Under the pieces are notes generated by a model, which saw only the letters and a program-made list of their open reading frames with translations, was not told where the DNA came from and searched no databases. A DNA stretch of 64,000 nucleotides from Apophysomyces variabilis (lineage: Eukaryota > Mucoromycota > Mucoromycetes > Mucorales > Mucoraceae): the NCBI GenBank assembly GCA_002749535.1, contig MZZL01000407.1, forward strand, positions 237,936-301,935, read 5' to 3'. Both the position numbers and the translations under genes were made by a program. Shown here in pieces: positions 44,915 through 56,570 of this stretch. Numbering within the stretch: position 1 is the first letter of the stretch; the number at the start of each line of letters is the position of its first letter.

Positions 44915-46509
44915 ATGTCCGCAGTTCAGGAGAGACCGCTCGACGCCGAGGAAAAAAGACCAATGGACTTGAAACGACGTCTTTCCAAGTCGAGCGAAAA
45001 TGGAAGAGAAAAGAAACAACGAGAAACCAAACCAAGCGCAAAGCCAACCATGGTACAATCCGAACGCATGGTTCGAGCCACACAGGCCAAATACAGACCA
45101 TGTAAGCCATCGTCATTCAATAGCTAGAAAAACACCAAACACACTGAAGAATGGAGAAAAAAGTTGACATTTTCGATTGCATTCATGCTTTGTAGATTTT
45201 ACGTCAACACAAATCAATGACGATTCGGATTCTATAAGTTCTCGATCACCTTCGGGAGATGAGGAACTGCGAGTGACACTGGAATATCCCAACGATACGG
45301 AAAGGTACATCATAATAAAAAAAAATAGATTACAATGAAAGACGGAAAAGGGACAATCAAATCTGACGTGAACTACTGTTTTCTTCTTTGGATAATAGCT
45401 TTCTGCTTCTGAGACCGGTATTAAAGGGACAGGGCAGTAAAATGTTTGATGACGAAGCAGAAGATAAGGACGAGTACAACCCTATTACCGACCTTCTCCG
45501 AACAGCCTATTTTATCTACGACTGTTATCTGACACCCTCTCAACAGAAAGCGCTGGGAGACGAATCCCAGGGCATTATGCGCAATCTGACCAAGCATCGT
45601 AATCGTCGTAACGGGCCTGGATTTATACAAGCAGTAGAAGATTTTAACCGTATCATTCGCAAACTGAAAGAGCAGGGGGAGCTTGCTAAGAACGCAAAAG
45701 AGATGCGAAACCCGGGATATGAACTGGCTTGCCACATTCTGTATCAAGTCTATAGCCGAACAGTAGCCCATCAAGCAGGCGCTTTGAACAATTATCAAGG
45801 TAATAGTTTGTTGGAAAAAAAAAAAAGAGAGACAGAGATGGGATTTTATTTTATTTTTTTCGTCTTAACTCACTCATGTTTCTTCTTAGCGTTTTCAAAT
45901 AATGTATATGGCGAGATTAATCCGGTACTGGTACAGGAATTCATTACCAAGACCAAGATCCATTCCAAAAGTGTGTTTATGGATATGGGATGTGGTATTG
46001 GTAACGTAGTGTTACAGGTTGCTGCACAGACGGGATGTGAGGCTTATGGTATTGAGATCATGGAAACTCCGTGCAAGTATGCAAAACGGCAGTTGAAAGA
46101 GTATGCGGCACGGATGAGGGCATGGCGGCTTCCAACAGGAAAAGTGCATTTCCGGCATGGTGATTTCCTGGATGTGGGATCTAACGACATGTATCAGACA
46201 TTGAAACGGGCGGATGTCTTGTTGGTGAATAACTATGCTTTTGATTGGCAAACCAATCATGCCTTGGCTCAATTGTTTTTGGATCTAAAGGAAGGAGCCA
46301 AGATTATATCCTTGAAATCGTTTGTACCCAAGAATCATAAGATCAACAAACGAACAATGGACAAACCAGAGTCCATTCTACAAGTGGAAGAATATGAATA
46401 CTTTTCCGAGGCTGTAAGTTGGACAAACAATGGAGGAACGTATTATATAGCCACGGTGGATCGAAGTCCCTTAAAACCACTGTACGAGGAAATGTACGGA
46501 AGGAGCTGA
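44915..46509 (+). CDS. DOT1: Histone H3-lysine-79 N-methyltransferase
   Basis: Transfers methyl groups from S-adenosylmethionine to Lys79 of histone H3 in the nucleosome core, acting in the nucleus in silencing and damage response. Four exons, 44915-45101, 45196-45304, 45399-45799 and 45890-46509, with GT-AG introns and matching phases, give 438 residues. A basic Lys-rich N-terminus (DNA/nucleosome contact) precedes the DOT1 fold: VYGEINPVLVQEFI (about 238-251), SAM-binding motif DMGCGIGNV (264-272), the acidic EIMETP loop (288-293), VNNYAFD (345-351) and AVSWTNNGGTYYI (407-419). It is much shorter than animal DOT1L and near the size of the yeast enzyme. It is convergent with MET14, stops 278 bp apart. 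All expected motifs are intact. Confidence 0.95.
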
Positions 46510-46787
46510 AGGAAAGAGAAATTTTCCCACAGCTTATACGAAAAGAAAAGGAAAAGATTGATGATCCCCAAATAAGAACACCAACTAACAATCAACCCTT
46601 ATCATTTTTATTTTGCGCTTGTATCATTCATCCTCCAAACACACACCACATTCACATAGCACAATTTCCAAAACTTTGTAATAACGTACTTCTTTTCCTT
46701 TTTTGTCTGTAGAGAATATATTAAAACGATGTACACCATGGTCCCTTGTTCCTTTTTCTTTTTGGATATCCTTTTTTGTTTTACTTT

Positions 46788-47517
46788 TTATCGTTTGAAC
46801 TTATCCACGATCAAGTGATTGTCTACTAGGTATTGGATGACTTGTTGAACACCTTGTTCTACGGTCACCTCATGTGTCTTGATTCGGATCTCTGGTTTTT
46901 CCGGAGCTTCGTAGGGTGCGGAGATGCCAGTAAATTCTTTAATCTCGCCCGCCTTGGCCTTTTTGTATAATCCCTTGGGGTCTCGTTGCTCAACCACTTC
47001 CAGAGGGGCATCCACATGGATCTCGACGAAAGGAATACCGGCTGCTTCATGTAATGCTCTTGCTGAATCACGATCTGCACGGTAGGGGCTGATAAAAGCT
47101 GTGATGGCGACGACCGTGGCGTCCGCAAACAACTTGGCCACCTTTTGGTAATGGTTTAACATCCAAAATACACTCTTTTCTTTTTGTTTACCTCTGAAAT
47201 ACGTCGAATGTTCTCTGTTCGGTCTTCTGGGCCAAAGCCCAAGTTTTTGTTCAAACCGAATCGGATATTGTCACCATCCAGACGATAACTAGCAATGCCA
47301 GCATGTAGTAACGTCTGTTCCAGTGCAGTAGCTAAAGTCGATTTTCCCGAAGCGGAAAGGCCTGTAAACCAGATGGTCAAACCCTGTTGAAATTGTAGAG
47401 AATGAATTCGTGATTCTTCCTATATCTGTTTCTTCCCTTTTTTACCTTTTGTTTCAATAGTTCCTGACGTTCAGCCAAGGAGACGGAGCCGTCATGCCAA
47501 GTAATGTTGGTTGCCAT
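46788..47517 (-). CDS. MET14: Adenylyl-sulfate (APS) kinase
   Basis: Phosphorylates adenosine 5'-phosphosulfate with ATP to give PAPS, the second step of sulfate assimilation, in the cytosol. Three exons on the minus strand, 47517-47446, 47383-47192 and 47141-46788, all phase 0, give 205 residues, the usual length. The start [20 protein letters not shown] is the conserved fungal N-terminus. Further motifs are the P-loop [55 protein letters not shown] and [16 protein letters not shown] near the C-terminus. Nothing is missing. The product feeds PAPS reductase; no other sulfur gene is in the window. Confidence 0.96.
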
Positions 47518-47986
47518 TGCACAAGAAAAATATACAAAAAATAAACTTTGGTTTGGAGAGGTATGTAAGAAAAGAGGAAAGGGTTTGTTTATAAAGAGAA
47601 GGTAAGAGTATAAGTCTTCTTTTTTTTTTTCTGTATCTTTGATTTTGCCCTTTTTTGCTTTTAAGTGGATTTTTGAGTCGGCGGAGATCAGCCAATCAAG
47701 GTCTATTTACGATGTTGTGTGGCCATTGGATAATTTCCAGAATGGCGCCATCCAAGCTCGTCATTTCTTGTACTTCACTAGTAATCGCTCATTGCCCGAT
47801 CCTGATTCGCTGCCACATTTTCGATATCTCATAAAAAAGGCATCTCCATCTTGATTGATAAGTTTCAGGTCTGTTGCAGACATCGCTGAAGTGGAAACTT
47901 ATCGGAAGAACTCCCTTCTTGCCCTTCGTTCATCCACATATAACATACTCGTTTCTTTTGTTTCCTCCGTGGGGTAACACAAGGTA

Positions 47987-48025
47987 AACGGGATAAAGGT
48001 TCGGCAACTAAACCTTTATCCCGTT
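47987..48025. repeat. Perfect 15-bp inverted repeat with 9-nt loop
   Basis: AACGGGATAAAGGTT (47987-48001), a 9-base loop, then AACCTTTATCCCGTT (48011-48025). The dyad lies about 0.5 kb upstream of the MET14 start in a region without genes. It could be a protein-binding dyad, a transposon relic or an RNA hairpin; none is proven. Confidence 0.8.
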
Positions 48026-49862
48026 ATTAAATACGTTCTTCGGATCCAATGGGTGTGAGAAAGCGAAAAAACAAAGAGGTGCCGTTTCACAACACAGCAA
48101 AGGATGAATCACAAACATACTTGCAGCCCTCTGTCATTGGATAACCAAACCCAGACTGCTTAAGATGCATGACCTCGGTTTGCCTTAAAGTTCCCAATTC
48201 TGGAGAAGACATTGGTTTGGAACGGGCGGATGAATAACAGCATGAGTAAGCAAAAGGCAATCACTAACACCCAATCATGTCTTTCGGTGAAGGACCCGAT
48301 GGGTGTGGCCGATGCTGTTAAAGTTGCCTTTTTGTACCATCCTAAGCACAGAGATGGAATCTTACAACGCTGAACGAGACAAAACTGGGAAATTTTCGTC
48401 TTCTGCCTTTCCTGGTTAGTACGGGTCCATTGTCATTCACTTACTTCATGATCCAGTTAGTGTGCAAATTGACGTACCATTCATTTGGCATTATATTCCT
48501 TGAGGCAAGTACAACTGGATACTTAGCAAATGTGACCAGTTCCGTCATAGTGAGTTAACATGTAGTAGATCTACAAAGACTGGATAATAACCAATTTAGT
48601 ACATCAAAAGCGCAAGCGTTTGATCCAAGTATCTGTTTTCTGTAAAATCAATTGGTATGGAAACCAAAATTTCCAGCATAGTTTTGTGAGTTTCAAGGGA
48701 AGAGAGATCCTCGTGTTACATTTTGTACGTGGTAAACCGTAATAAGGCAGAGCAACTACCCCGGGTCTATATCTACAGTCTTCCCTTTCGTCCTGCTGGA
48801 TATGGACATTGCATTGTAACCGTTCTTTCATTACCCTCAAGACGCAGTGCGTGCTGTTCGTTATACCCGAGGGAAAAGCTTATTTTCCTTTTGCTTAATA
48901 GATTGTACTTATGCTTTGTTGACAATTCTTCTTCGAGACTCAGACTATGACAATCAAAGATGACTTCAGCTAGCGCGATTATTCCTTCTGAATTTAGGTA
49001 GCCACGTTTTCGAATACGATCTAGTCTAACACAAATTCCAAAACGCATGTAAAGTAAGAGAGCATAGTTCCAAATTACGCATGAAGACGCAAAATGGCTA
49101 AACAGACTAATAAGATGAACCATTGTTAAAGAGTCAGAAGGTAAGGTGGGATTGTGTATAGCTTCTCCAATCTTCCGTGCATAGTACCGAAGTCACCGGG
49201 CGTGTACAACAATAGCTGCTACGCTTATCTCCAGATACTATCATGTTAGCTCCGATGTTCACAGCCTTTTGTAAGCCTATGTTTAAGCAATAACATCTGC
49301 AAATGCGGTAATGTAGGCCATCTTAAGAGAAATAAACATGACAGGCTTCTGCTAAAGCAGCATAGCTGCTCACTCACAGCCTGATCTGTTACTTAAGCCG
49401 TCTCGTACCTGCTTGTTTTTTTGCGGAAAATGACGCAGGAATGATTCGAAGAGACACTGGCGCTAAATAAACCATTGCTAGTGGATATTCTTTCGATAAA
49501 ACTTGAGTACCGGATACAGCATGTTCGTTGATTGACATGAAGAGGGGAGAAATATCTGCGAACTTAATTTTTTTACGTATTCGGTATTGCATTAACGCGA
49601 TCACCCCGAGAAAAAGATCGATGGGAACAAACAAGACCAATATTCATGTTCTGCAGCTTCTACACACTGTATGCTGCATTGTATTTCCGTTACTTATGCC
49701 TTCCGCAGAAAACCTAACGTGCTCGAGTCAACATGGTGCAAGACGTGGCCGTGGGCACCTGGCTAGTCAAGAGGTCAAAGGGGCACTGTATAAATTGTTC
49801 CAGTACTGCAGCTTAACTTTTCTTATTCAAGGTAAATCGAACGATATATTTTCAAGCAAACG
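48026..49862. other. No convincing gene
   Basis: A minus frame at 49123-48773 (116 codons; YLNSEGIIALAEVIFD, SLEEELSTKHKYNLLSKRK) and another at 49640-49389 are open but carry no known motif or clear splice partners. I see no RNA gene. The rest is A+T-rich spacer. Confidence 0.4.
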
Positions 49863-50150
49863 ATGGCAAAAACAAACCAAACCAAACTTCTCTGGGCTCT
49901 TTTATTCTTCTACATGATCAACTTGCTGGTTATTCCAGCTCTTGCCTCTCCTACGTTAATAACCGATCATCTTCAGCATAACAACCATTTGGCTATCCAA
50001 AATCAGAAGGATGACACTGTCGAAAATCATCGAGGACCTTCATGTGCGGGTAGAGGCGAAAGCTGCACTGGCACGTGCTGTGAGGGGCTGGTTTGCATAA
50101 AGATTGGTGTCCTTGGACTTGGAGTTGGTGTTTGCGTTGCAGCAGGCTAA
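49863..50150 (+). CDS. Small secreted cysteine-rich protein, knottin-like
   Basis: A 95-residue single-exon protein. Residues 1-29 are a clear signal peptide: a basic start (MAKTNQTK), a hydrophobic core (LLWALLFFYMINLLVIPA) and a probable ALA-S cleavage site. A polar propeptide-like stretch follows, then a C-terminal module with six cysteines at 61, 68, 72, 73, 78 and 91, spaced C-x6-C-x3-CC-x4-C-x12-C, the inhibitor-cystine-knot pattern. Such small secreted knottins in fungi include protease or channel-active peptides and effectors; the actual role here is unknown. The Gly/Val-rich last loop (GVLGLGVGVC) is unusual for the class. It stands alone with long flanking spacers. Confidence 0.75.
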   Translation: MAKTNQTKLLWALLFFYMINLLVIPALASPTLITDHLQHNNHLAIQNQKDDTVENHRGPSCAGRGESCTGTCCEGLVCIKIGVLGLGVGVCVAAG

Positions 50151-50916
50151 TAAAAATGTTAGCAATCGTATGTATGTAACGCATGCAATGTGCAATTAGG
50201 AATCGTTGGATTTAGGTTAACGATTTCTTATGCTTTCTTATTTGATAGGATAAAACTGATAGTTTTGTTTTACGGTTATGGATTTATCTTTGATGAAGAC
50301 AGCAAAACAGAGGTCAAATACAACTCAGCAAAACTTATGTCTTGTGCTCGTTAAAATAATCGCTTCTTTATTGCATTTGATAAAATTAGGCATTTGCCAC
50401 ATTTCATGTTCTGTCAGGCCGATGAGCAAGCTGAATATCTAGTCATAGCACTTGATGGAAGCTATAAATTTAAGATGTTAGATAATATGTCCATGTCAGC
50501 ATGATCTTATTGATAAAGAGCGCTATCACTGATACGTCACGAACATATAGCCTATATTGAGTTGAAATACGTGTATCTGCTTTTAGGAAATAATGGCTTT
50601 GCGTATAAACACGAATGAACCGCATCGATTAGCCAAGATCGAAAATTCGCGAGTTTGTCACTGGGAATTGTGGACAAGTCCCAATGTATCGAAAAGATAA
50701 AACGAGATATTTTCAACTAAAAAGTTGGCCAAATATGATGAGAACACGATGGAGGAAATCTAGTATGTGTTTCAATGTTAGTGCTACTGTGTTGTCTTTT
50801 TGAGCCAAAGAGATATGAATATAGGGTGGCAAAGAGGACTGCTTCTTGCGGAAGAGCATTCCCATTTCCTGAAAAAGCCGTGATCCTCACAGACCAAGCC
50901 ATCTTTTCTCACAAAA
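50151..50916. other. Spacer between the knottin-like gene and TRM7
   Basis: A+T-rich, no gene or repeat recognised. A possible TATA-like stretch and short pyrimidine tracts occur before the TRM7 start, but I do not call a promoter. Confidence 0.4.
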
Positions 50917-52380
50917 ATGGGCAAATCCTCCAAAGATAAGCGCGACGTGGCATGTATTGGTCAATGACCTTAGCCTTCTTGTATAACTTATCAGTATTTC
51001 ATGTTTTAACCTGAATAATAAACGCCATTAGTATTACCGTTTGGCCAAAGAAGAAGGTTGGCGTGCACGAAGTGCTTTCAAATTATTGCAATTGGACGAA
51101 GAGTTCAATTTGTTGGAAGGTAAAATGCGGGAATCTCTCGATATTTTTTTAGAGATTACCTTTTCTAATGTTAATGTTGGTTCATTAAACAAGGTGTTCA
51201 CCGTGCCGTGGATCTATGTGCTGCACCCGGAAGTTGGTCCCAAGTTCTGACAAAGAAGCTTCAGTGAGTTCGCCAGACATAGAAAAAAAGGCTCCGAAAA
51301 GAGTGAACACTAAGGATCAAATGAAAACAAAAAGGGAAAACCATACTAAGCATCCACAAGAAGAAGAGCCAAAGATTGTTGCTGTCGATCTGCAAGCTAT
51401 GGTATAGCGAAAAGCGAAAGAAAAAAAGATATATGCAAGATAGAAGAAGCACAGTAAAACACTAATGACAAACGTTTTCTCATATTGCAAAATAATAGGC
51501 ACCACTAGAAGGTGTGATCCAGTTGCAGGGAGACATTACAAAGAAATCCACGGCAGAACAAATCATTTCCTATTTTGAAGGAGAGCTGGCAGATATTGTT
51601 GTGTGTGATGGCGCTCCAGATGGTAAGTGATAGAATGAAAAGGAAACAGAGCGAAGAAGATATTAAATCCTACATGTTAGTGACCGGTCTCCACGACATG
51701 GATGAGTATATTCAAGCTCAATTGCTACTTGCTGCAAGTATTTTTCTTCTTTGTGTCACGGATCAATGGCAGGGAAGACTGACTTTATGGATGCTGGATT
51801 ACGTATAGGCCTTGAATATTACCACGCACGTTTTGCGACCAGGAGGAACGTTTGTAGCAAAGATTTTCCGAGGAAAGGATATCACACTGCTCTACACACA
51901 ATTAAAGATCTTTTTCCCGGTGGTGACATGCAGCAAACCCAGAAGCTCTCGTAATTCGAGTATTGAAGCGTTTATTGTCTGCCAGGGCTATCAACCCCCG
52001 GAAGGATACACGCCGACCATGGTCAATCCTCTTTTAGATATGCATTATGGTAAGTGCTGCACGAACGAGAGGAAAGAATACTGGCTAAACGATCGCCTCA
52101 AAGATGGAATGAACGAATTCGTTGGCCCAAATCGAACCATCGTTCCATTTATTGCATGCGGTGACTTGAAGTAAGTACAACGTGGAAGATATTTGAAACT
52201 TGTGAGCGTACATATGTTCTGACGATATCTTTGTCTAGTGGATACGATGCTGATCGTACGTACCCATTAAAGACCTCCTACACCTCGTTAGATCCGTTAC
52301 AGCCGCCTATTACCGCACCATACAAAACGGCCATCGAAATGAAACGCAACAATTTCTATAACAAATTGACAAAATCTTAA
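50917..52380 (+). CDS. TRM7: tRNA 2'-O-ribose methyltransferase (FTSJ1/Trm7), seven exons, one apparent frameshift
   Basis: Methylates the 2'-OH of positions 32 and 34 in the anticodon loop of some tRNAs, in the cytosol. Exons: 50917-50949, 51032-51119, 51194-51401, 51499-51622, 51681-51733, 51809-52170, 52239-52380. Key parts are [20 protein letters not shown]; the catalytic tetrad Lys ([13 protein letters not shown]), Asp (VVCDGAPD), Lys ([10 protein letters not shown]) and Glu ([12 protein letters not shown]); and SAM-binding [35 protein letters not shown] is joined across an intron that appears to use a GC-AG pair (GCT/GCAAGT); the first intron also fits GC-AG (GTG/GCATGT). In exon 3 the frame shifts by one base near 51260, within a Lys-rich insert; every other junction is in phase. 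The rest is intact, so I suspect a sequence error. Confidence 0.9.
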
Positions 52381-52474
52381 GCACTGCATAAAGGGCACTG
52401 CCAAGCAAGTCTACGGTTTTATTTTGATTTCAAAAAAATGTACAGGAATAAAACGAAAAATAGATAATTCATCA

Positions 52475-55060
52475 TTACGAAGGTGGAGTAGCGGTGACAG
52501 TTTGATTAGTGCTTGAAGGACCTGGTTGTGATTGCATTTGTGCTGATGGTGCATTGTTCGGATGCTGCGGTGATGGATCACTGGACACAGGCACAGGTTG
52601 CTGCTGCTGCTGCTGTGGTTGTGGTTGTGGTTGTGGTTGTGGTTGTGGTTGTGATTGCTGTTGTACTTGAGCTTGGGCCGGAGCCACGTTATTGCTCAGC
52701 ATACCCCTTTTCGCCATTTCTTGATAGATCAAGCCAACCTTCTTCTTTATCATTAAGCGGTCCAACGTCAACTGATGTCGTTGTTTCTCTAATTGTCGTC
52801 GTTCTTCTTCTACGATCTTTTCAACTCTCCTGTATTGCTCGGCCTTGGCTTCAAATTCAGAAAGCCTTGCTCTCAACAGTTTGGATTCAAGTTTGTATGC
52901 TTCTTGATTGTCGTCTGTGGCCTCTTCGTCTTCCTCCGCTGTCACAGACGCCAATACCTGACGTGGTGATTGCTGTCCCGCAGCTGCAGCCACTTCGGGT
53001 CTCACCTCGGAGGCTAGGTAGGCGACGACAGACATAATGGAGTTTTCGGATGGTTTTGACGCTTTAAACTGCAACAGTCCTATTTTGGAAACCTCTCCAT
53101 CAATCTCAGGGTCCTCAAAAGGAAGTCGTAGATAATGCAAAATGCATTCATCTCGTTTCCGCGTTCCAACATGTTCCGCAACGGCATCCCAGTCCTCTGC
53201 AAACATTTCTAACCCTTCAAGCAGCAACATCGTCTCTTGCTCTGTCCATGCCTTTCGTTCCGTATCCCTTGTAACATCATCCTTGCTATGTTGGTCTGGC
53301 AATTTGTCGTTATCGTAGCAGTCTTGACATACAAACGTATCTCCCATTTTGATGCTTCGGTATCGTTCCTCTAAACATTCTTTCCCGCATGTGGTACATT
53401 TAATTGCTGGTTTTACATCCGCTGATAAACTATCATTACAGGTGGTATCATAAATATCTTGCCGAAGTCGTAAGTTTCGGTTTAATTTTCGCTTTGGCTT
53501 GGAAGGCACTTGCTCTTCGTGATTCTTTGTCGCGTTTTGTGTGGGGATTTCCTTCGTTGTAGAGGAAACACTAGTGACAGGAGTGACAGACGATCTATCA
53601 ATCACTTGGAGTCCCCGTGGCATATCTGCAATAATCTTGACTTCACCATCAAAGGGGGGCCCTACATTAGATATCTTCATGGCTGGATCAACCTGATGAC
53701 TGTGATTTTAGAACAAAAGAAATGGACAATAACCAAGTTTTTCCTCGTTACCTGATAGTTAATCAGACCCCACTGTTCTAAGAACGCATGCACCCTTATA
53801 ATCGTGCAAACATCACCAGTCATGTTTCGTCGACAGGCCGTTACTGTTAAGTACTCCAAAGGATTTAATCGGTAAGTGTTAACCATGAAATCACGATACT
53901 CTTTGTATATGCTCGGTGTTTTTGATGGATTACGGTTATTGAAAAATTCGGGTAGTGAACGTTTCTCAATTTGATGGATCCTGGTCACATCAAACCAGGC
54001 AGCGTACGAGGGAATAATAACCTCATGCATCTGCACAGAAAGATACTTGCGCGCTTCTTCCTGTCGCTTATTATGCAGTTCGATTAATGGCTCAGTAGAA
54101 GGTATTTTTGTCCTCTTGGCTGGGTTGGACTCGTCATACTGAGAGGTATCACCTGAACGTTTCAGATTGATCTTCCCAGCGGCGTCTCCTTTGCATAGGT
54201 AATCGGCCACTGTCATCCATTCATTGTACTTGTAGCTGTCTGTTACCCAGTCTGCTTTTACATGTGACGGAATAAGCTCGGTGTCATTAACCACGGTATC
54301 GAGACTTTCGTCATTATCGATCCACGAATTATACGAATCCGGGAGTCCAATCCAATGAACAAGCATCTTCGTCCCTTCGCGTTCCAAAACATTGAATGAC
54401 TTCCGTCCATGCTCCGCTTTATCATTATGTATAATATGGGTTGCTTCTGAAAAGTCGTCGACAATGTCACCTAAGCAATAAAAGAATTTAGTTGGTTATC
54501 GGTTCTTCTTTTCCTTGTTCGATCGGAAATTTACCACCCATGGACATGATCATCGGTGTATATTCCTCTTTTCTATGTTCTGCTGCTGTATCGAAAGCAA
54601 TACGTGGCGTCCGGTCCAGACCAGCATTTGCCAGTTGCTCTTTAATATATTTAACTAGTTCTATATGCATATCCCTTTCTTCTGGCACGTCAAACTTCCA
54701 ATCGAAGACGCCACGATCTAATTTGAATCTGTATGCTGTTCTGAGAATGACGTACAGCGATGAGGTTGCTTTTAAATCTTCAACACGGAAGTGCGCGGCT
54801 GGTATACGAGATGGAATGGGAAGACCTTCTTTCCGTGCTTTTTTTGCTGCATCACTTCCCAGCAGATTTTCTTGTAATTGTTGAAATCGAGCAGTAAAGT
54901 TGGCTAGATCCGATGCTTTAATTGTTGTGTCGCCTCTCTTCAGATTTAGATCATGTCGTAGACTCTGCAAGATGCCATCAAAATAAGCGATCGTGGTTGG
55001 TTGCTCGTAAAATACGTAATCCACAGTCGGTTGGCGAGGCGCTGTCATGGCGTGTTTCAT
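52475..55060 (-). CDS. SWI3: SWI/SNF (RSC-type) chromatin-remodelling core subunit, SMARCC/Swi3 family
   Basis: A scaffold subunit of SWI/SNF-type remodellers in the nucleus. Three exons, 55060-54535, 54470-53752 and 53692-52475, phases matching, give about 820 residues. Order: an N-terminal SMARCC region (KHAMTAPRQPTVDYVFYEQ; GGDIVDDFSEATHII; LVHWIGLPDSYNSWI, BRCT/chromo-like); a SWIRM domain at about 327-412 (VIIPSYAAWFD...FMVNTYRLNP...FLEQWGLINYQ); a ZZ-type zinc site at 514-540 (CTTCGKEC...FVCQDC); a SANT domain at 561-605 (KAWTEQETMLLLEGLEMF...WDAVAEHVGTR); a Glu/Arg-rich coiled coil around 680-740 (ERRQLEKQRHQLTLDRLM); and a Gln/Pro-rich tail. Having both SWIRM and the ZZ site puts it near Rsc8/SMARCC. 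It ends 94 bp from the TRM7 stop, convergent. Confidence 0.95.
52598..52656. repeat. GCT and TTGTGG microsatellite encoding a Gln/Gln-Pro tract in SWI3
   Basis: Five to six GCT(G) units pass directly into six to seven TTGTGG/TGTGGT units. On the minus strand they encode a run of Pro-Gln dipeptides followed by Gln. It lies inside the coding frame near the C-terminus and is length-variable by nature. Confidence 0.9.
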
Positions 55061-55982
55061 TAATCGTAACAGGGACCGAAGTCGTTGGTATTATTTGCTC
55101 CCTTGTATCTCGCGTCGCGATGACTATGAAAAGTGTGTGCTGTTCAACCACCTTTTACCAAATCACGGCCAGTTTTTGGTTTGGCGCTGTGACGGCATCC
55201 CATTTTACGGTTGACGGAACTGCCCAATCAACAGTGTATATTTCAACTCAGCAGTACCGTTTTGGCTCGAAGCAACCGAAAAGCGCACCAATGTCCGGTA
55301 GAAGCAGAGTACCCGAACGCAGAGTTCCAATGGTAGGTCACGTCTTTATTGGTCCGTTTTAGTTCGAAACGTAGGAATAGAAGATAAAGTGCTAAAGAAA
55401 ATATCAGATACCAAAAGGTGTCACTCGGTGCAGCCTATCTTATTGTTCGATGCTATGGTTTGTGGTTAACATGTCTTTCCTAGATATAGACGACCTTTTA
55501 TAATTGATTCAACTGATGCAGTAACAAAATCTCTGAAACCATCATAGAGACATCGATATTTGGACAAAATAACGGGCATTTAATTCTTCATGCTTTAAAA
55601 TTTGAGAACACTATCCAAACTATCATCAAGGAATTCCCCTTGGTCTCCTTGCTTTTGCTGTTGGCATACTTGAAAATATACTATGCGTCATTGATACAAA
55701 AAACTCTTAACACCACTGCCATTCTATTTTTCAAGCTACTTAGTATCATTTGGAATCATTAGAATCAGTACTGTTATCGGATTGTTGAGCAGCAAAATCA
55801 AAAGTACCTTGTGGCCACTGTGCTTCTTGTAGTTCTAGTTTCATGGAAAGGAATTGCTATAGGCAGAGTGTCCGAAAAGAAAATGCGGAAATGTGTTGTA
55901 TGTGCTGATTTTCAGATGTAAACACATATTTATATTGATGCCTTGATGTCTGTGTACCCATTGATTGTGTAAACCGAAAGAA
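55061..55982. other. Upstream region of SWI3 and spacer
   Basis: No gene is recognised. Open frames between 55061 and 55362 on the plus strand have no motifs. The first few hundred bases presumably hold the SWI3 promoter. Confidence 0.4.
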
Positions 55983-56570
55983 ACTATACTTATTACACAG
56001 ACATGAGCTTCCTGACTAATTGCGTTTTTCTTGACGAGTGTGCTTTTGACATAGATATGAAACGCTCAAGAGCTTGGTCAAAGAAAGGTACCCGTGCTAT
56101 TGTTACCAGGCCTACTATGAGAGCAAACACAACGTCAACATTAAGCGCTATCTGTGCTGCAGGTCTGATTACAATAGGCGTAAAAAATCCAAGACCTGTC
56201 AAGAAGAGAAAGGCTGATGAGGGCTATATTAGCTCAGAAACTGTAACAGGTCACTACATCAGTTTCCTAAAATTGACCCTGGATGAAATGGACAGGTATC
56301 CGCATATGAAACGTCATTATGTAGCCATGGATAATGCACCCGTTCACACGCACGAAAATAGAGATAAATTGAGTATCGAGAATACAAATGCGTGTATCTT
56401 CCTACTTACTCTCCTGAGCTTACCCCAATAGAACAATCCTGGGCAATGGCAAAGAGCAAGTCTAAGCGCCACGGGTTTTTGTAGGAAGACACTATCAAAA
56501 AGAATTAAAGAAGCCTGCAAAAGGGTGGAAAAAGGTCACTTTGAAGGCCTCGTTTCCCCTTCTTACAATT
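55983..56570 (+). pseudogene. Tc1/mariner transposase fragment, frameshifted
   Basis: The catalytic half of a Tc1-type enzyme: FLTNCVFLDECAFDIDMKRS (first Asp), then VAMDNAPVHTHENRD (second Asp). After a shift near 56380 comes YSPELTPIEQSWAMAK (Glu), then stops. It resembles the element at the left window edge and at 6465, but is a different, decayed copy without N-terminal domain. No inverted repeats were identified. Confidence 0.8.

Noticed and set aside
47987..48025. Rho-independent terminator
   Set aside because: The hairpin shape fits, but there is no T-run after it and the genome is fungal.
48773..49640. A two-exon minus-strand gene from the 116- and 83-codon frames
   Set aside because: No in-phase splice pair and no recognisable motif.
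52513..53037. 174-codon plus frame with a Val-rich run
   Set aside because: Shadow of SWI3; the Val run is the complement of the Gln/Pro microsatellite.
54492..55362. Plus frames of 130 and 146 codons
   Set aside because: Antisense to SWI3 exon 1 or its promoter, no motif, no splice support.
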